Shown piece after piece: positions 35,370 to 44,238 of a stretch of 64,000 nucleotides of DNA. Source of the DNA: Streptomyces sp. AC558_RSS880 (GTDB lineage: Bacteria; Actinomycetota; Actinomycetes; Streptomycetales; Streptomycetaceae); contig NZ_JAGMUJ010000130.1 of the NCBI RefSeq assembly GCF_019049255.1, positions 1-64,000 on the forward strand. The letters are read 5' to 3'. Every line of letters starts with the position of its first letter. The first letter of the stretch is position 1. A program made the position numbers and the translations under genes. Under the pieces are notes generated by a model that was given only the letters and a program-made list of their open reading frames with translations, searched no databases and was not told the origin of the DNA.

Positions 35370-36332
35370 ATGAGCGAGCACACCATGCGTGCCGTCACCA
35401 TCAGCGAGTTCGGCGGGCCGGAGGTGCTGGCCGTCGGGCGGGTGGCGCGTCCCGAACCGCTGCCGACCGAGGTGCTGGTGCGGGTGCACGCCGCCGGGGT
35501 CAACCCGGTGGACTGGAAGACCCGCGCGGGACACGGCATGGCGGGACTGCAGACGTTGCCGCTGGTCCTCGGCTGGGACGTCTCCGGAGTCGTCGAGGAG
35601 GTCGGTTTCGGCGTCACCACGCTCGCGCCCGGTGACGAGGTGTACGCGATGCCCTGGTTCCCGCGCCCGGCCGGTGGTTACGCCGAGTACGTGACGGCGC
35701 CGTCCCGCCAGTTCGCGCGCAAGCCCGCCTCGATCGGGCACGCCGAGGCCGCCGCCCTGCCCCTCGCGGCGCTCACCGCGTGGCACGCGCTGGTCGACAC
35801 GGCGGGCGTCAAGGCCGGTCAGCGGGTACTGGTGCACGCCGCGGCCGGCGGCGTCGGGCACCTGGCGGTACAGATGGCCAGGCACCTGGGTGCCGAAGTG
35901 GTCGCCACCGCCCGTGAGTCCCGGCACGCCTGGCTCAAGGAGCTGGGCGCCGACGAGACGATCGACTACACCCGGCAGCGGTTCGAGGACGTGGCCGGTG
36001 CCGTCGATGTCGTCGTCGACCTGATCGGCGGCCCGGACGCCACCGACGTGCGGTCGGTGGCGGTGACCCGGCCCGGCGGCCTGGTGGTCTCCGTCCCGGG
36101 CGGCGTCTCCCCGGCGCTCGCCGCCGCAGCCGGGCAGGCCGGAGTGCGCACCAGCCCGCTTCTGGTCGAGCCGGACGGCGCCGCCCTGACCACCATCGCC
36201 GGTCTGGTCGACTCCGGAGCGGTCCGGGTGGAGGTCGAGCACGTGTTCGCGCTGGAGCAGGCCGCCGAGGCGCACCGCCGGGGCGAGACCAACCGCACCC
36301 GCGGCAAGCTCGTCCTGGACGTCGCGCGGTGA
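35370..36332 (+). CDS. NADP-dependent quinone oxidoreductase (MDR family)
   Basis: A 320-residue zinc-free medium-chain reductase. It begins MRAVTISEFGGPEVL, has the substrate-domain motif HAAGVNPVDWKTR and LGWDVSGVVEEVG, and the NADPH-binding AAAGGVGHLAVQMARHLGAEVVATA. The C-terminus has GKLVLDV. It should reduce quinones or enones with NADPH. The ATG at 35370 follows a GAGGAGAG site. Its promoter faces the GlxA-type regulator's promoter, so it is probably induced by that regulator's signal. Confidence 0.87.
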   Translation: MSEHTMRAVTISEFGGPEVLAVGRVARPEPLPTEVLVRVHAAGVNPVDWKTRAGHGMAGLQTLPLVLGWDVSGVVEEVGFGVTTLAPGDEVYAMPWFPRPAGGYAEYVTAPSRQFARKPASIGHAEAAALPLAALTAWHALVDTAGVKAGQRVLVHAAAGGVGHLAVQMARHLGAEVVATARESRHAWLKELGADETIDYTRQRFEDVAGAVDVVVDLIGGPDATDVRSVAVTRPGGLVVSVPGGVSPALAAAAGQAGVRTSPLLVEPDGAALTTIAGLVDSGAVRVEVEHVFALEQAAEAHRRGETNRTRGKLVLDVAR

Positions 36333-36471
36333 CCCGCGTGCGGTCGACGGACCGCCGGCGCGGTGTCGGCCGCTCTTCCGCGGCACCGGCGTAGTAGACA
36401 TCCCCGAGAGGGGCACTGGAACGGGGCCCGTCGTCCGGCGACGAGCACGACGAGGGAGAAGGGAGCGCCGT

Positions 36472-37563
36472 GTGCTGCTGAGGACGTTCCGCTGGGCCTT
36501 CGCCGTCACGGGCCTCGGTCTGGCCGCCGGAGTGCTGTACGACGGCTGGACGGCGCTGGGACTGGTCGCCGTCCTCGCCGTTCTGGAAGTGTCGCTGTCC
36601 TTCGACAACGCGGTGATCAACGCCGGCATCCTCAGGAAGCTCAGCGCCTTCTGGCAGAAGATCTTCCTCACCATCGGCATCCTGATCGCCGTCTTCGGCA
36701 TGCGGCTGCTCTTCCCCGTCGTCATCGTCTCCGTCAGTGCCCGGCTCGCACCGCCCCAGGCCGTCCACCTCGCGCTCACCGACAAGGACCGCTATCAGGA
36801 GCTCGTCACCGACGCGCATCCGTCGATCGCCGCGTTCGGCGGGATGTTCCTGTTGATGATCTTCCTCGACTTCATCCTGGAGGACCGCGAGGTCAAGTGG
36901 CTCGGCCCGGTCGAACGGCCGTTGGCCCGGCTCGGCAGGATCGACATGCTGTCGGTCTGCGTCGCCCTCGGGGTCCTCCTCGTCACCTCCCTGACGTTCG
37001 CCGTCCACGCCCACCAGCACGGCGGCGGTCATGCCGACAAGGCCCAGACGGTTCTCGTCTCGGGCGTCGCGGGCCTGATCACCTACTTGATCGTGGGCGG
37101 GCTCTCCGGCTTCTTCGAGAGCAGGCTGGCCGACGAGGAGGCCGGGGAGCACACCAGGCGAGGGTCCGAGGACGCCGGGGCGGGGCGACCGACGGTCGCC
37201 CTGGCGGGCAGAGCCGCCTTCTTCACCTTCCTCTACCTGGAGGTCCTGGACGCGTCCTTCTCCTTCGACGGCGTCATCGGCGCCTTCGCCATCACCAACG
37301 ACATCGTCCTGATGGCCCTGGGCCTGGGCATCGGCGCCATGTACGTGCGGTCCCTCACGGTCTACCTGGTCCGCCAGGGCACCCTCGACGACTACGTCTA
37401 CCTCGAACACGGCGCCCACTACGCGATCGGCGCGCTCGCCCTCGTCCTCCTCGTCAGCATCCGGTACGAGATCGACGACATCGTCACCGGCCTCATCGGC
37501 GTCACGTTCATCGGCGCGTCGTTCTACTCCTCCGTACGCCACAACCGCGCCGCACGCCGGTGA
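36472..37563 (+). CDS. DUF475/TerC-like integral membrane protein
   Basis: A 363-residue membrane protein of the DUF475 branch of the TerC superfamily. The paired acidic helices are clear: LEVSLSFDNAVINAGIL near residue 40 and LEVLDASFSFDGVIGAFAIT near 260, each with the Asp expected to bind metal in the membrane. Eight or more hydrophobic segments are present, with a His-rich loop (HAHQHGGGH) near 180 and a charged cytoplasmic loop near 225. TerC proteins are linked to tellurite resistance and Mn2+ export. DUF475 itself is uncharacterised. The start is the GTG at 36472 with GAAGGGAG upstream. Confidence 0.83.
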   Translation: MLLRTFRWAFAVTGLGLAAGVLYDGWTALGLVAVLAVLEVSLSFDNAVINAGILRKLSAFWQKIFLTIGILIAVFGMRLLFPVVIVSVSARLAPPQAVHLALTDKDRYQELVTDAHPSIAAFGGMFLLMIFLDFILEDREVKWLGPVERPLARLGRIDMLSVCVALGVLLVTSLTFAVHAHQHGGGHADKAQTVLVSGVAGLITYLIVGGLSGFFESRLADEEAGEHTRRGSEDAGAGRPTVALAGRAAFFTFLYLEVLDASFSFDGVIGAFAITNDIVLMALGLGIGAMYVRSLTVYLVRQGTLDDYVYLEHGAHYAIGALALVLLVSIRYEIDDIVTGLIGVTFIGASFYSSVRHNRAARR

Positions 37564-37579
37564 ACCCCTCAGCGGGTTC
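37562..37579 (+). terminator. Weak hairpin after DUF475 gene
   Basis: GAACCC (37562-37567) pairs with GGGTTC (37574-37579) around six bases, overlapping the stop codon of the DUF475 gene. No U-tract follows. Confidence 0.3.
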
Positions 37580-37619
37580 GGCCCGGGAAACTCCGGTGGG
37601 TTGTCGCGGTCAGCAGGAC

Positions 37620-37868
37620 CTACGCACGTCCCGAGGGGGTACGGAGCTCCACTCCCGTGCGTCCCGGACCGCACGGAACGATGATGACGTCGCCTTCGCC
37701 TGACTCGACGCGCTGCCCTTCCTCCAGCAGACCGCGCGCGAAGATCAAGGCGTCCGATGCGGCTTCCCCACATCCGGTGCGCGCGCTCGGGGACGGCGGG
37801 GCGGAGGCGCGTTGCCCGGTGGGCTCATGGCGCTTCCCCGTGCCGCCCGGTGCCAGGACGACCCCCAT
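37620..37868 (-). CDS. Hypothetical protein, 82 aa
   Basis: An 82-residue frame starting at the ATG at 37868. The first 35 residues are Gly/Pro/Ser-rich and look disordered. The second half, SDALIFARGLLEEGQRVESGEGDVIIVPCGPGRTGVEL, has a protein-like alternation of helix and strands and moderate codon bias. No family is recognised and no ribosome site stands out. It is the best reading of the 428-bp gap between the DUF475 and MerR genes, and it may be a remnant. Confidence 0.35.
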   Translation of the reverse strand: MGVVLAPGGTGKRHEPTGQRASAPPSPSARTGCGEAASDALIFARGLLEEGQRVESGEGDVIIVPCGPGRTGVELRTPSGRA

Positions 37869-37991
37869 GACTGCCCCGAGACGCCCACGTGCCGTGTGTG
37901 GGACCGGGACCTTTCGTCGACGCCGCGCGTTCCTGTCCGTGCCGGGAAAGACAGCGCGGTCACCCGGCGTGTGGCGGAAACGACGTGACGG

Positions 37992-38444
37992 TCACTCGAT
38001 TCGGTCGTCTGCGGCGGAGAGCGCGACCTCGCACGGTGCGTCGTGCTCGGCGAGCGACGCCCGCACGTGGTCGTGGGTGCCGGTGCGCAGGCCGTCCCGG
38101 TATGTGCGGGCCGTGGTGATCAGTTCGTCGAGCATGTCCCGGGTGTTCTGGAGGTCGGCGATGTGCTCGGAGAGCCGACTGCGCTCCAGGGCCATCCGCT
38201 CCAGCGCGGCGTCGGAGTTCTCCTCGCTGGGGGCGTAGGCACAGGGCAGCAGCTCGACGATGGTGCGGCTGGACAGGCCCGCGGCGTACAACCGCTGGAT
38301 GAACGCGACCCGCTCCACCTCGTCGTCCGTGTAGTGCCGCTGTCCGCTGGCGCTGCGGGTGCTGGTGAGCAGCCCCTGTTCCTCGTAGTAGCGCAGGGAC
38401 CTGACGCTGGCCCCTGAGCGTGACGAGAGCTCCCCGATGCGCAT
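37992..38444 (-). CDS. MerR family transcription regulator
   Basis: A 150-residue MerR regulator. Residues 1-70 give the winged helix (MRIGELSSRSGASVRSLRYYEEQGLL...GQRHYTDDEVERVAFIQRLYAAGLS), and 75-125 the dimerising coiled coil with a region containing one Cys (ELLPCAYAPS). The C-terminal part has another Cys (APCEVAL). The effector is unknown. It is divergent from the Old Yellow Enzyme gene, whose promoter has the stretched spacer typical of MerR control. The ATG at 38444 was chosen because the HTH begins there. Confidence 0.88.
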   Translation of the reverse strand: MRIGELSSRSGASVRSLRYYEEQGLLTSTRSASGQRHYTDDEVERVAFIQRLYAAGLSSRTIVELLPCAYAPSEENSDAALERMALERSRLSEHIADLQNTRDMLDELITTARTYRDGLRTGTHDHVRASLAEHDAPCEVALSAADDRIE

Positions 38445-38478
38445 GCCGTCCTCCCCGCCGGGCCTCGCGGCACCGGAC

Positions 38479-38510
38479 TTGCCTCTCACACCAATGTGAG
38501 GTTTTAGCGT
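38479..38510 (+). promoter_or_regulatory. MerR-type promoter and operator for the alkene reductase gene
   Basis: A -35-like TTGCCT (38479-38484) and a -10-like TAGCGT (38505-38510) are 20 bp apart, longer than normal. The spacer contains the palindrome CTCAC (38485-38489)-N6-GTGAG (38496-38500). This is the classical layout in which MerR proteins twist DNA to activate transcription. Confidence 0.65.
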
Positions 38511-38559
38511 AACCGCCGTGCCCGAGACGCGGGCGCTACGGATCACAACGGAGTCTGCC

Positions 38560-39633
38560 GTGACGCATCTTCTCGACAGTTTTCAGCTCGGTGAACTGAG
38601 GCTGCCCAACCGGGTGGTGATGGCCCCGATGACGCGGGTGCGGGCCACCGCGGACGGTCTGGCGACGCCCTCGATGGCGACGTACTACGCGCAGCGGGCG
38701 ACGGCCGGGCTGATCGTGTCCGAAGGGGTGCAGCCGAGCCTGATCGGACAGTCGAATCCGGGTACACCGGGACTGCACACCGATGAGCAGGTCGCCGCGT
38801 GGCGTCCGGTGACCGCCGCCGTGCACGCCAACGGCGGCCGGATCTTCGCCCAGCTCATGCACGGTGGGCGGGTGTCGCACCCGGACACCACCGGGATGCG
38901 GCCCGTCGGACCGTCGGCCGTTCCCGCCGTGGGCGACGTGTTCACCCCGACCGGGCCCAAGCCCGCGCCGATGCCGCGTGCCCTGGACACCGCCGAAGTC
39001 CCCGAGCACGCCCTGTCGTACGGCCGGGCCGCGCGCCGTGCCGTCGACGCCGGCTTCGACGGCGTGGAGCTGCACGGCGCCAACGGCTACCTGATCTCGC
39101 AGTTCCTCTCGTCGAACGCCAACCTGCGCACGGACCGCTACGGCGGCTCGGTGCCCAACCGGATCCGCTTCGCCGTCGAGGCGGTGTCCGCGGCCGTCGA
39201 GGCCGTCGGCGCGGCACGGACCGGTATCCGTCTCTCCCCGGGCGGGACGTTCTGGGGCGTGGCGGAGACCGACGTTCCCGAGCTCTACGCCGCGCTGCTG
39301 ACCGAGTTGGCCCGTCTGGAGGTGGCCTACGTCCACCTCGAGGCGACCGCCGGCGAAGAGGTGCTGGTCGGGTTGCGCCGGGCCTGGCCGGGGGCCCTCG
39401 TCATGAACCCCGTGCTGCCGATGGGGGCGAAGCAGACGGGGCGGGCCGAGGCCGACCACTGGCTCGGGCTGGGGGCCGACCTCATCAGCTTCGGCCGCGC
39501 CTTCATCGCCAACCCCGACCTGGTCGAGCGGCTGCGTACCGGCCTCCCGGTGGCGCCCGTCGACGAGGCCACCTACTACCAGGGAGGCGACGCCGGTTAC
39601 CTGACGTACCCGGCCTACGCCCACACGGCCTGA
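38560..39633 (+). CDS. Old Yellow Enzyme family alkene reductase
   Basis: A 357-residue FMN-dependent ene-reductase. It starts with the TIM-barrel LLDSFQLGELRLPNRVVMAPMTR, has GGRIFAQLMHGGRVSH, the substrate-binding pair in VELHGANGYLISQFLS, the NLRTDRYGGS segment, and DLISFGRAFIANPDLVERL binding the FMN phosphate. It should reduce activated C=C bonds of enals, enones or nitro compounds with NAD(P)H, typically as a detoxification step. The GTG at 38560 was chosen, with AACGGAG upstream. The MerR-type promoter suggests induction by an electrophile or xenobiotic. Confidence 0.88.
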   Translation: MTHLLDSFQLGELRLPNRVVMAPMTRVRATADGLATPSMATYYAQRATAGLIVSEGVQPSLIGQSNPGTPGLHTDEQVAAWRPVTAAVHANGGRIFAQLMHGGRVSHPDTTGMRPVGPSAVPAVGDVFTPTGPKPAPMPRALDTAEVPEHALSYGRAARRAVDAGFDGVELHGANGYLISQFLSSNANLRTDRYGGSVPNRIRFAVEAVSAAVEAVGAARTGIRLSPGGTFWGVAETDVPELYAALLTELARLEVAYVHLEATAGEEVLVGLRRAWPGALVMNPVLPMGAKQTGRAEADHWLGLGADLISFGRAFIANPDLVERLRTGLPVAPVDEATYYQGGDAGYLTYPAYAHTA

Positions 39634-39686
39634 CGCCCGGACGGCCGGGCCGCATCGAACCGCCCGGGAACGGGCAGATTCGTACC

Positions 39687-40196
39687 ATGTCCATCGACGT
39701 GACGGATTCGCCCGGAGTGCAGGTGTGTTCCCTGAAGCGGGACACTCCGCAGTCGGTCCCGGCCGACAGCCCCTACACGGTCGTACGGTTCCCGTTCGGG
39801 TCCGCGGAGTCCACCGACCGGTTCTCCATGCACCAGGTGAACCAGCCGGACGGGTACGTGGTCACGGACTGGGACTCGGACGACCGGTCCGGGCTGATAT
39901 GGCCCAGCACGGCCGGCTGGGGCGTCCTGTACGCGATGATCCAGTGGGAGGCCGGGGATTACGGCGAACTGCGGGACCAGTTCGTCCGGGATCCGCTCGG
40001 CCTCACTCCGGCGCCCCGCGACACCACGGCGACGGAGCACCGGCCGCCGAGTCCCGGCATGCAGTGCTGGACGAAGCACTGGGGCGTCTTCGTCGACCCG
40101 GCCGTTCCGCTCGCCGTGCGGGTCACCCATGACGACGGTGTGGCGCGGAGCGTCGTCCTGGCGGAGTTCAAGCTCGTCGTCCACCGGGCCGCCTGA
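39687..40196 (+). CDS. Hypothetical protein, 169 aa
   Basis: A 169-residue soluble protein starting at the ATG at 39687. It is acidic and rich in aromatics, with readable blocks (VVRFPFGSAESTDRFSMHQV, DGYVVTDWDSDDRSGLIWPS, WGVLYAMIQWEAGDYGELRDQFVRDP and MQCWTKHWGVFVDP) and strong Streptomyces codon bias. No signal peptide or helix is present. The C-terminal half (PLAVRVTHDDGVARSVVLAEFKL) looks beta-rich. I do not recognise the family. It lies 53 bp after the alkene reductase in the same direction, so co-transcription is possible. Confidence 0.6.
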   Translation: MSIDVTDSPGVQVCSLKRDTPQSVPADSPYTVVRFPFGSAESTDRFSMHQVNQPDGYVVTDWDSDDRSGLIWPSTAGWGVLYAMIQWEAGDYGELRDQFVRDPLGLTPAPRDTTATEHRPPSPGMQCWTKHWGVFVDPAVPLAVRVTHDDGVARSVVLAEFKLVVHRAA

Positions 40197-40245
40197 CGAC
40201 TCATCCGGTGGTCCACAGTCCTGAGCGGTTCAGGGACTGCGGGCA

Positions 40246-40474
40246 GTGCAGGTGGATCTCGTCGATGTCCAGGACGAGCGCCGGCCGGGAGCGTCGAAGC
40301 TCTCGTCCGACCCGCTCCACACGTCGCTGCCGGCGGTCGAGGACGGGCACCCCGTCGTCTTCGACGGCAAGAACATCAGCCAGGCGTTCGCCACCGACTC
40401 CGTGCTGTCGGTGGGATACGCCCTCGACGAGGTCGTCCCGTTGTTCGCCGACGCCTTGAAGTGGCGCGGGCGGG
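40246..40474 (+). pseudogene. Siderophore-binding protein C-terminal remnant
   Basis: About 75 codons read like the last strands and helix of a class III (FepB/FhuD-like) substrate-binding protein: LPAVEDGHPVVFDGKNISQAFATDSVLSVGYALDEVVPLFADAL. In such proteins a very similar block ends the chain. The lipoprotein signal and first lobe are missing and the frame runs on into the end of the convergent MFS gene, so it is a 3' remnant. Codon use is still good, implying recent loss. The start at the GTG at 40246 is only nominal. Confidence 0.5.
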
Positions 40475-40544
40475 CGGGGCCGGCGCCGTGTGAGCCGTCC
40501 GCATGCCTGCCACGGCACCGGGGCCGGGGCAGGCATGAGCCGCG

Positions 40545-41885
40545 TCAGCGTCGCGGAGGGGTGTCCCGTGAGGGTCCGGGGTGGACGGCCGTCGGTGGCG
40601 CGTCGTGCGGGGCCGGCAGTTCCCGTCCCAGGCGTCGGAGTGGGGACGAAGCCATCACCACGGGGGACAGCATCATGCCCGCGGCCGTCACCAGGAGGCT
40701 GGTGCGCAGCCCCCATTGCTGCGCGAGGAATCCGCCGGCCAGAGAGCCGAGCGGGGTCAGTCCCATGCCGACGAACGTGATGGTCGCGGCCGCGCGGCCC
40801 TGCATCCCGTCCGGGGTGACGGCCTGCCGGACGGCCATGACCGTGACGTTCACCAACTGGCCGCCGAGCCCGGACACGAAGCCGATCGCGAGGAGGGCGG
40901 CGACCGTCACCGCGGAGGAGCCGTGCAGCGCGGGCACGCACAGGAAGGCGCCGTCGCCGAGTACCGCCGCGCACACGAGTACCGGACCGTGACCGAAGCG
41001 GCCCGGCAGGCGGGCGGCGAGCAGCGAGCCCAGGAGCGCGCCCGGTCCCGCCGCCGCGAGCGCCAGCCCGACGACGGTGCCCGGCAGGTGCAGTTCCCGC
41101 GGCAGGAAGAGCAGGTAGGCGGTCATCACGGCCGCGAAGGAGAACTGGAAGACGGCCGAGGCCAGGCACACGCTCCGAAGCAGGGCATCGCCGGCGACGA
41201 AACGCAGGCCCTCGTGGATCCGCCGCCAGACCCGAGGGAGGTGTTCCGCGCGCCCGGGGACCGATTCGGTCCGGCGGATCCGCCGGACCGACAGGAAGGA
41301 CAGCGCGAAGAACAGCGCGCTGGAGGCGGCGGCGACCGGCGCCGACAGCAGGGACACCAACGCACCGCCGAGAGCGGGACCGCCGATCTGCGCCGCGGAC
41401 CGGCTGCCCTCCAGCGCGCTGTTGCCCCGCACCAGTTGGTCGCGTTCCACCAGCCGGACGAGAGACGCCTGGTATGCCACGTCGAAGAACACGGACAGGG
41501 CCCCGACCGCGAAGGCGACCGCGAGCAGGACGGGCAGGCCGAGCAGGCCGAAGAGGCCGGCCGTGGCGGCGGCGCCCATGGCCAGGGCCCGGCCGGCGTC
41601 CGTGAGCACCATCGTCGTACGGGTGCGCCACCTGTCCACCCACGCGCCGGCGAAGAGCGAGAGCAGCAGGATCGGTGCCTGCCCCACCGCGCGAAGGACG
41701 CCCAGTTGGTCGGCACCGGCGTTCAGCGTCAGGACGGCGAAGAGCGGCAGGACCACCAGACTGGCGTGTTCACCGAGTTGGGAGACGGTCTGGCCCGTCC
41801 AGAGTCTGCGGAAGTCGGCGTCCCGCCACAGGCCCGACGGAACGGAGCGACCGGAATCGGATACGGCACGGGAAGCGGACGGCAC
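40545..41885 (-). CDS. MFS transporter (EntS/MFS_3-like)
   Basis: A 446-residue twelve-helix exporter-type protein. The N-terminal DADFRRLWTGQTVSQLGEHASLVVLPL is typical of the MFS_3/enterobactin-exporter branch. The WVDRWRTRTTMVLTDAGRAL loop between helices 2 and 3, the SLVRLVERDQLVRGNSALE region and GPALGGALV also fit. Relatives export siderophores or drugs. That a siderophore-binding remnant lies just beyond its 3' end is suggestive but not proof. The GTG at 41885 was chosen, since GAGGGA lies five bases upstream. Longer readings add a poor N-terminus. Confidence 0.82.
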   Translation of the reverse strand: MPSASRAVSDSGRSVPSGLWRDADFRRLWTGQTVSQLGEHASLVVLPLFAVLTLNAGADQLGVLRAVGQAPILLLSLFAGAWVDRWRTRTTMVLTDAGRALAMGAAATAGLFGLLGLPVLLAVAFAVGALSVFFDVAYQASLVRLVERDQLVRGNSALEGSRSAAQIGGPALGGALVSLLSAPVAAASSALFFALSFLSVRRIRRTESVPGRAEHLPRVWRRIHEGLRFVAGDALLRSVCLASAVFQFSFAAVMTAYLLFLPRELHLPGTVVGLALAAAGPGALLGSLLAARLPGRFGHGPVLVCAAVLGDGAFLCVPALHGSSAVTVAALLAIGFVSGLGGQLVNVTVMAVRQAVTPDGMQGRAAATITFVGMGLTPLGSLAGGFLAQQWGLRTSLLVTAAGMMLSPVVMASSPLRRLGRELPAPHDAPPTAVHPGPSRDTPPRR

Positions 41886-42166
41886 GGGAATCCCTCGGGT
41901 TGCCGACAACGAGGCCCGCCACCGGGCACACGAAAGGCGCACCGGCGGTTCGGGCGGGGAAAGGCTCGCTGTGCCGCAACGTCAAGGGCAGCACGCGATG
42001 ACAGGCCGGACGGCCGACAGCGTCAACGCGCGCTCGGAAAACCGACCATGTCTCAGCTCCTCGTGGGTGACTCGCTCCGCCGAAACCCTAGCCGTCGGCG
42101 ACCCGGCGCGAAAGGCGGCCTCACACGCTTCTCACACGCACACGGCCCCGGAACCCGGCGCGGGGG

Positions 42167-43012
42167 TCAGACGGCCGGGTGCTCGGTCCGCCGTCGCGAG
42201 TACGCCGCCCAGCGCCCGTCGCGCCGGGTCACCGTGATGTCGCGGCCGTAGCAGGCCGTCACCCGTGCGTCGGTCAGCACCTCGGCGACGGGCCCCCGGG
42301 CGAGGATCCGGCCCTCCCGCAGCAGCAGGGCGTGGCCGACCGCCGGGGAGAGCTCCTCCAAGTGGTGGGTGACCGTCACGGTGGCCAGTCGCGGGCGTCC
42401 CTCGGCCAGTCGGTGGACGGCCTCGATGAGGTCTTCCCGGGACGGCAGGTCCAGCGCGTTGAACGGCTCGTCCAGGAGCAGCAGCGCCGGGTCCGCCATC
42501 AGCGCCCTGGCGATCAGGACGCGGGCCCGCTGGCCGCCCGAGCACACTTCGTACGGCCGGTCGGTCAGCTCTTCGACGTCCAGTTCGGCCAGGAGCCTGT
42601 GGGCCCGCCGCCGGACCTCGTCGTCGTACATCCGCCACAGCGGCTGGACGGTACCGGTGTGCCCGGTCAGCACCACGGCGTGGGCGGTGAGTTCGCCGGG
42701 CACCCGCTGGGCGGCGGTGACATGCCCGATACGGGCGCGCAGGTCACGGACGTCCACCCGGCCCAGCCTGCTGCCGAGCACCTCGACACTGCCGGTCGTG
42801 GGGTGCATCAGGGCACCGAGCAGCCGCAGCAGGGTGGTCTTCCCGGCGCCGTTGGCCCCCAGGAGCGCCCAGTGCTCTCCGGGCCGGACGGTCCAGTCGA
42901 TTCCGTCGAGGATCAGGTGGTCGGTCGTGCGGCGGCCCACGCGCACGTCCCGCAGGAGGACCACAGCCGTCCCCGGCCCGCCCTCCGTGTCCTCCACCGT
43001 CGGCCCGGCCAT
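42167..43012 (-). CDS. ABC transporter ATP-binding protein, orphan
   Basis: A 281-residue ATPase. The Walker A motif is GANGAGKTT near residue 53, the signature is CSGGQ near 160 (Cys replacing the usual Leu), Walker B is ALLLLDEP near 180, and the switch His is in THHLEEL near 214. It resembles the ModF/YlmA-like group of stand-alone ATPases. No permease or binding-protein gene is adjacent, so either its partner is elsewhere or it has a non-transport role. The ATG at 43012 follows GAGAGGAG. Confidence 0.82.
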   Translation of the reverse strand: MAGPTVEDTEGGPGTAVVLLRDVRVGRRTTDHLILDGIDWTVRPGEHWALLGANGAGKTTLLRLLGALMHPTTGSVEVLGSRLGRVDVRDLRARIGHVTAAQRVPGELTAHAVVLTGHTGTVQPLWRMYDDEVRRRAHRLLAELDVEELTDRPYEVCSGGQRARVLIARALMADPALLLLDEPFNALDLPSREDLIEAVHRLAEGRPRLATVTVTHHLEELSPAVGHALLLREGRILARGPVAEVLTDARVTACYGRDITVTRRDGRWAAYSRRRTEHPAV

Positions 43013-43153
43013 CCGGCAACTCCTCTCGCCCTCGGACGTCGTCACCCTGAACGACGGTAGATGCACGGGGCATGTTGTCGCCGGGCCGTCCGGATCGTGG
43101 ATGCCGCACCGGCCCGGCGCCGAAGGCCGACCGGCACCCATGGCACCAGCAGG

Positions 43154-44122
43154 TCAGCGCGTCGCGGCGCGCACCGGGCCGTTTACGCCGCGTCGGCGCC
43201 GTGTCAGGTCGTGGGCCGCCTCCGGCCACGTCGGGTACGCGAATCCGAAGCCCGCCTCGAGCAGGCGGCCGGGGACGACCCTCCGGCTCTTGAGCAGGAG
43301 TTCCGTGTCCGAGCGCAGTACGAACGCGCCCACTTCGGCCATCCCTCGCGTCGCGGGCAGCCCCAGCGGCATGTGCCACGCGGTGCGCAGGGCGCGCATG
43401 AAGGCGCGCTGCGGCAGGGGGTCGGGGGCAGCCAGGTTCACCGGGCCGGCGAGATCGTCCCGGTCGGCCAGGAACTCGACCGCGCGGACGAAGTCGTGGT
43501 CGTGGATCCACGACACGTACTGGGCGCCGCCCGCGACCGGTCCGCCGAGCCCGAGGCGGGCCATCCACGACAGGACGTCGAAGACGCCGCCCCGGTCGGG
43601 GCTCATCACCATGGCGGTGCGCAGGGCCACCTTGCGGGTGTGCGGAGTGGCCGCCCGTTCCTGTTCCCGCTCCCAGGCCCTGGCGATGTCGACGCTGTAG
43701 GACCAGTAGCCCGGCACGGTGGGCTCCGCCCCGCCGATCACGCCGGTGTCCTCGTCGTTGGGCGCGTCGAAGCGGTGCGCGTAGACGGTGGCGGTGCTCA
43801 TCTGGAGCCAGACCCGCGGAGGGTGCGCCGCGGCGCCGATCGCCTCGCCCACGACACGGGTGGAGAACACCCGCGAGTCCCTCATGGCCCGGAGGTTGGC
43901 GGGGGTGTAGCGGCAGTTCACACTGCGGCCGGCCAGGTTGACCACGACATCGCTGCCGTCGATCACCTCGGTCCACGGCCCCGGGGTCTCACCGTCCCAG
44001 TGGACTTCACCGGGCCCCGTCGGCCGTCTGGTCAGCACCACGACCTCATGCCCGGCTGTGGTCAACGCGCGCTTCAGGACGGTGCCCACCTGTCCGGTCC
44101 CGCCGGGAATCACGATCTTCAT
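43154..44122 (-). CDS. TIGR01777-type NAD-dependent epimerase family protein
   Basis: A 322-residue Rossmann protein of the DUF1731/TIGR01777 group (SulA/YfcH-like). The dinucleotide motif is GGTGQVG at residues 7-13, the VVNLAGRSVNCRYT block is diagnostic, and the YSVDIARAWE stretch lies where SDR enzymes have YxxxK. The C-terminal DUF1731 part ends with RVVPGRLLEAGFGFAYPTWPEA. Reaction unknown. The ATG at 44122 has a GGAG-like site. A palindrome 42 bp upstream may be its operator. Confidence 0.83.
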   Translation of the reverse strand: MKIVIPGGTGQVGTVLKRALTTAGHEVVVLTRRPTGPGEVHWDGETPGPWTEVIDGSDVVVNLAGRSVNCRYTPANLRAMRDSRVFSTRVVGEAIGAAAHPPRVWLQMSTATVYAHRFDAPNDEDTGVIGGAEPTVPGYWSYSVDIARAWEREQERAATPHTRKVALRTAMVMSPDRGGVFDVLSWMARLGLGGPVAGGAQYVSWIHDHDFVRAVEFLADRDDLAGPVNLAAPDPLPQRAFMRALRTAWHMPLGLPATRGMAEVGAFVLRSDTELLLKSRRVVPGRLLEAGFGFAYPTWPEAAHDLTRRRRGVNGPVRAATR

Positions 44123-44163
44123 CCAGCCCTCCCGCTCCGTGTGAGGGCAACACTACCGTCGAA

Positions 44164-44177
44164 TTGAACACGTTCAA
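44164..44177. promoter_or_regulatory. Palindrome upstream of the TIGR01777 gene
   Basis: TTGAAC (44164-44169) and GTTCAA (44172-44177) are perfect inverted arms around AC, in an A/T-rich patch where the promoter should lie. TetR- and MarR-type repressors bind sites of this kind. Confidence 0.45.
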
Positions 44178-44238
44178 AAACCTCGGTTCCGGTGAGCGCC
44201 CACTGCGGGGCTCGGCCCCGTCCGAGGACCGGGCCGGC

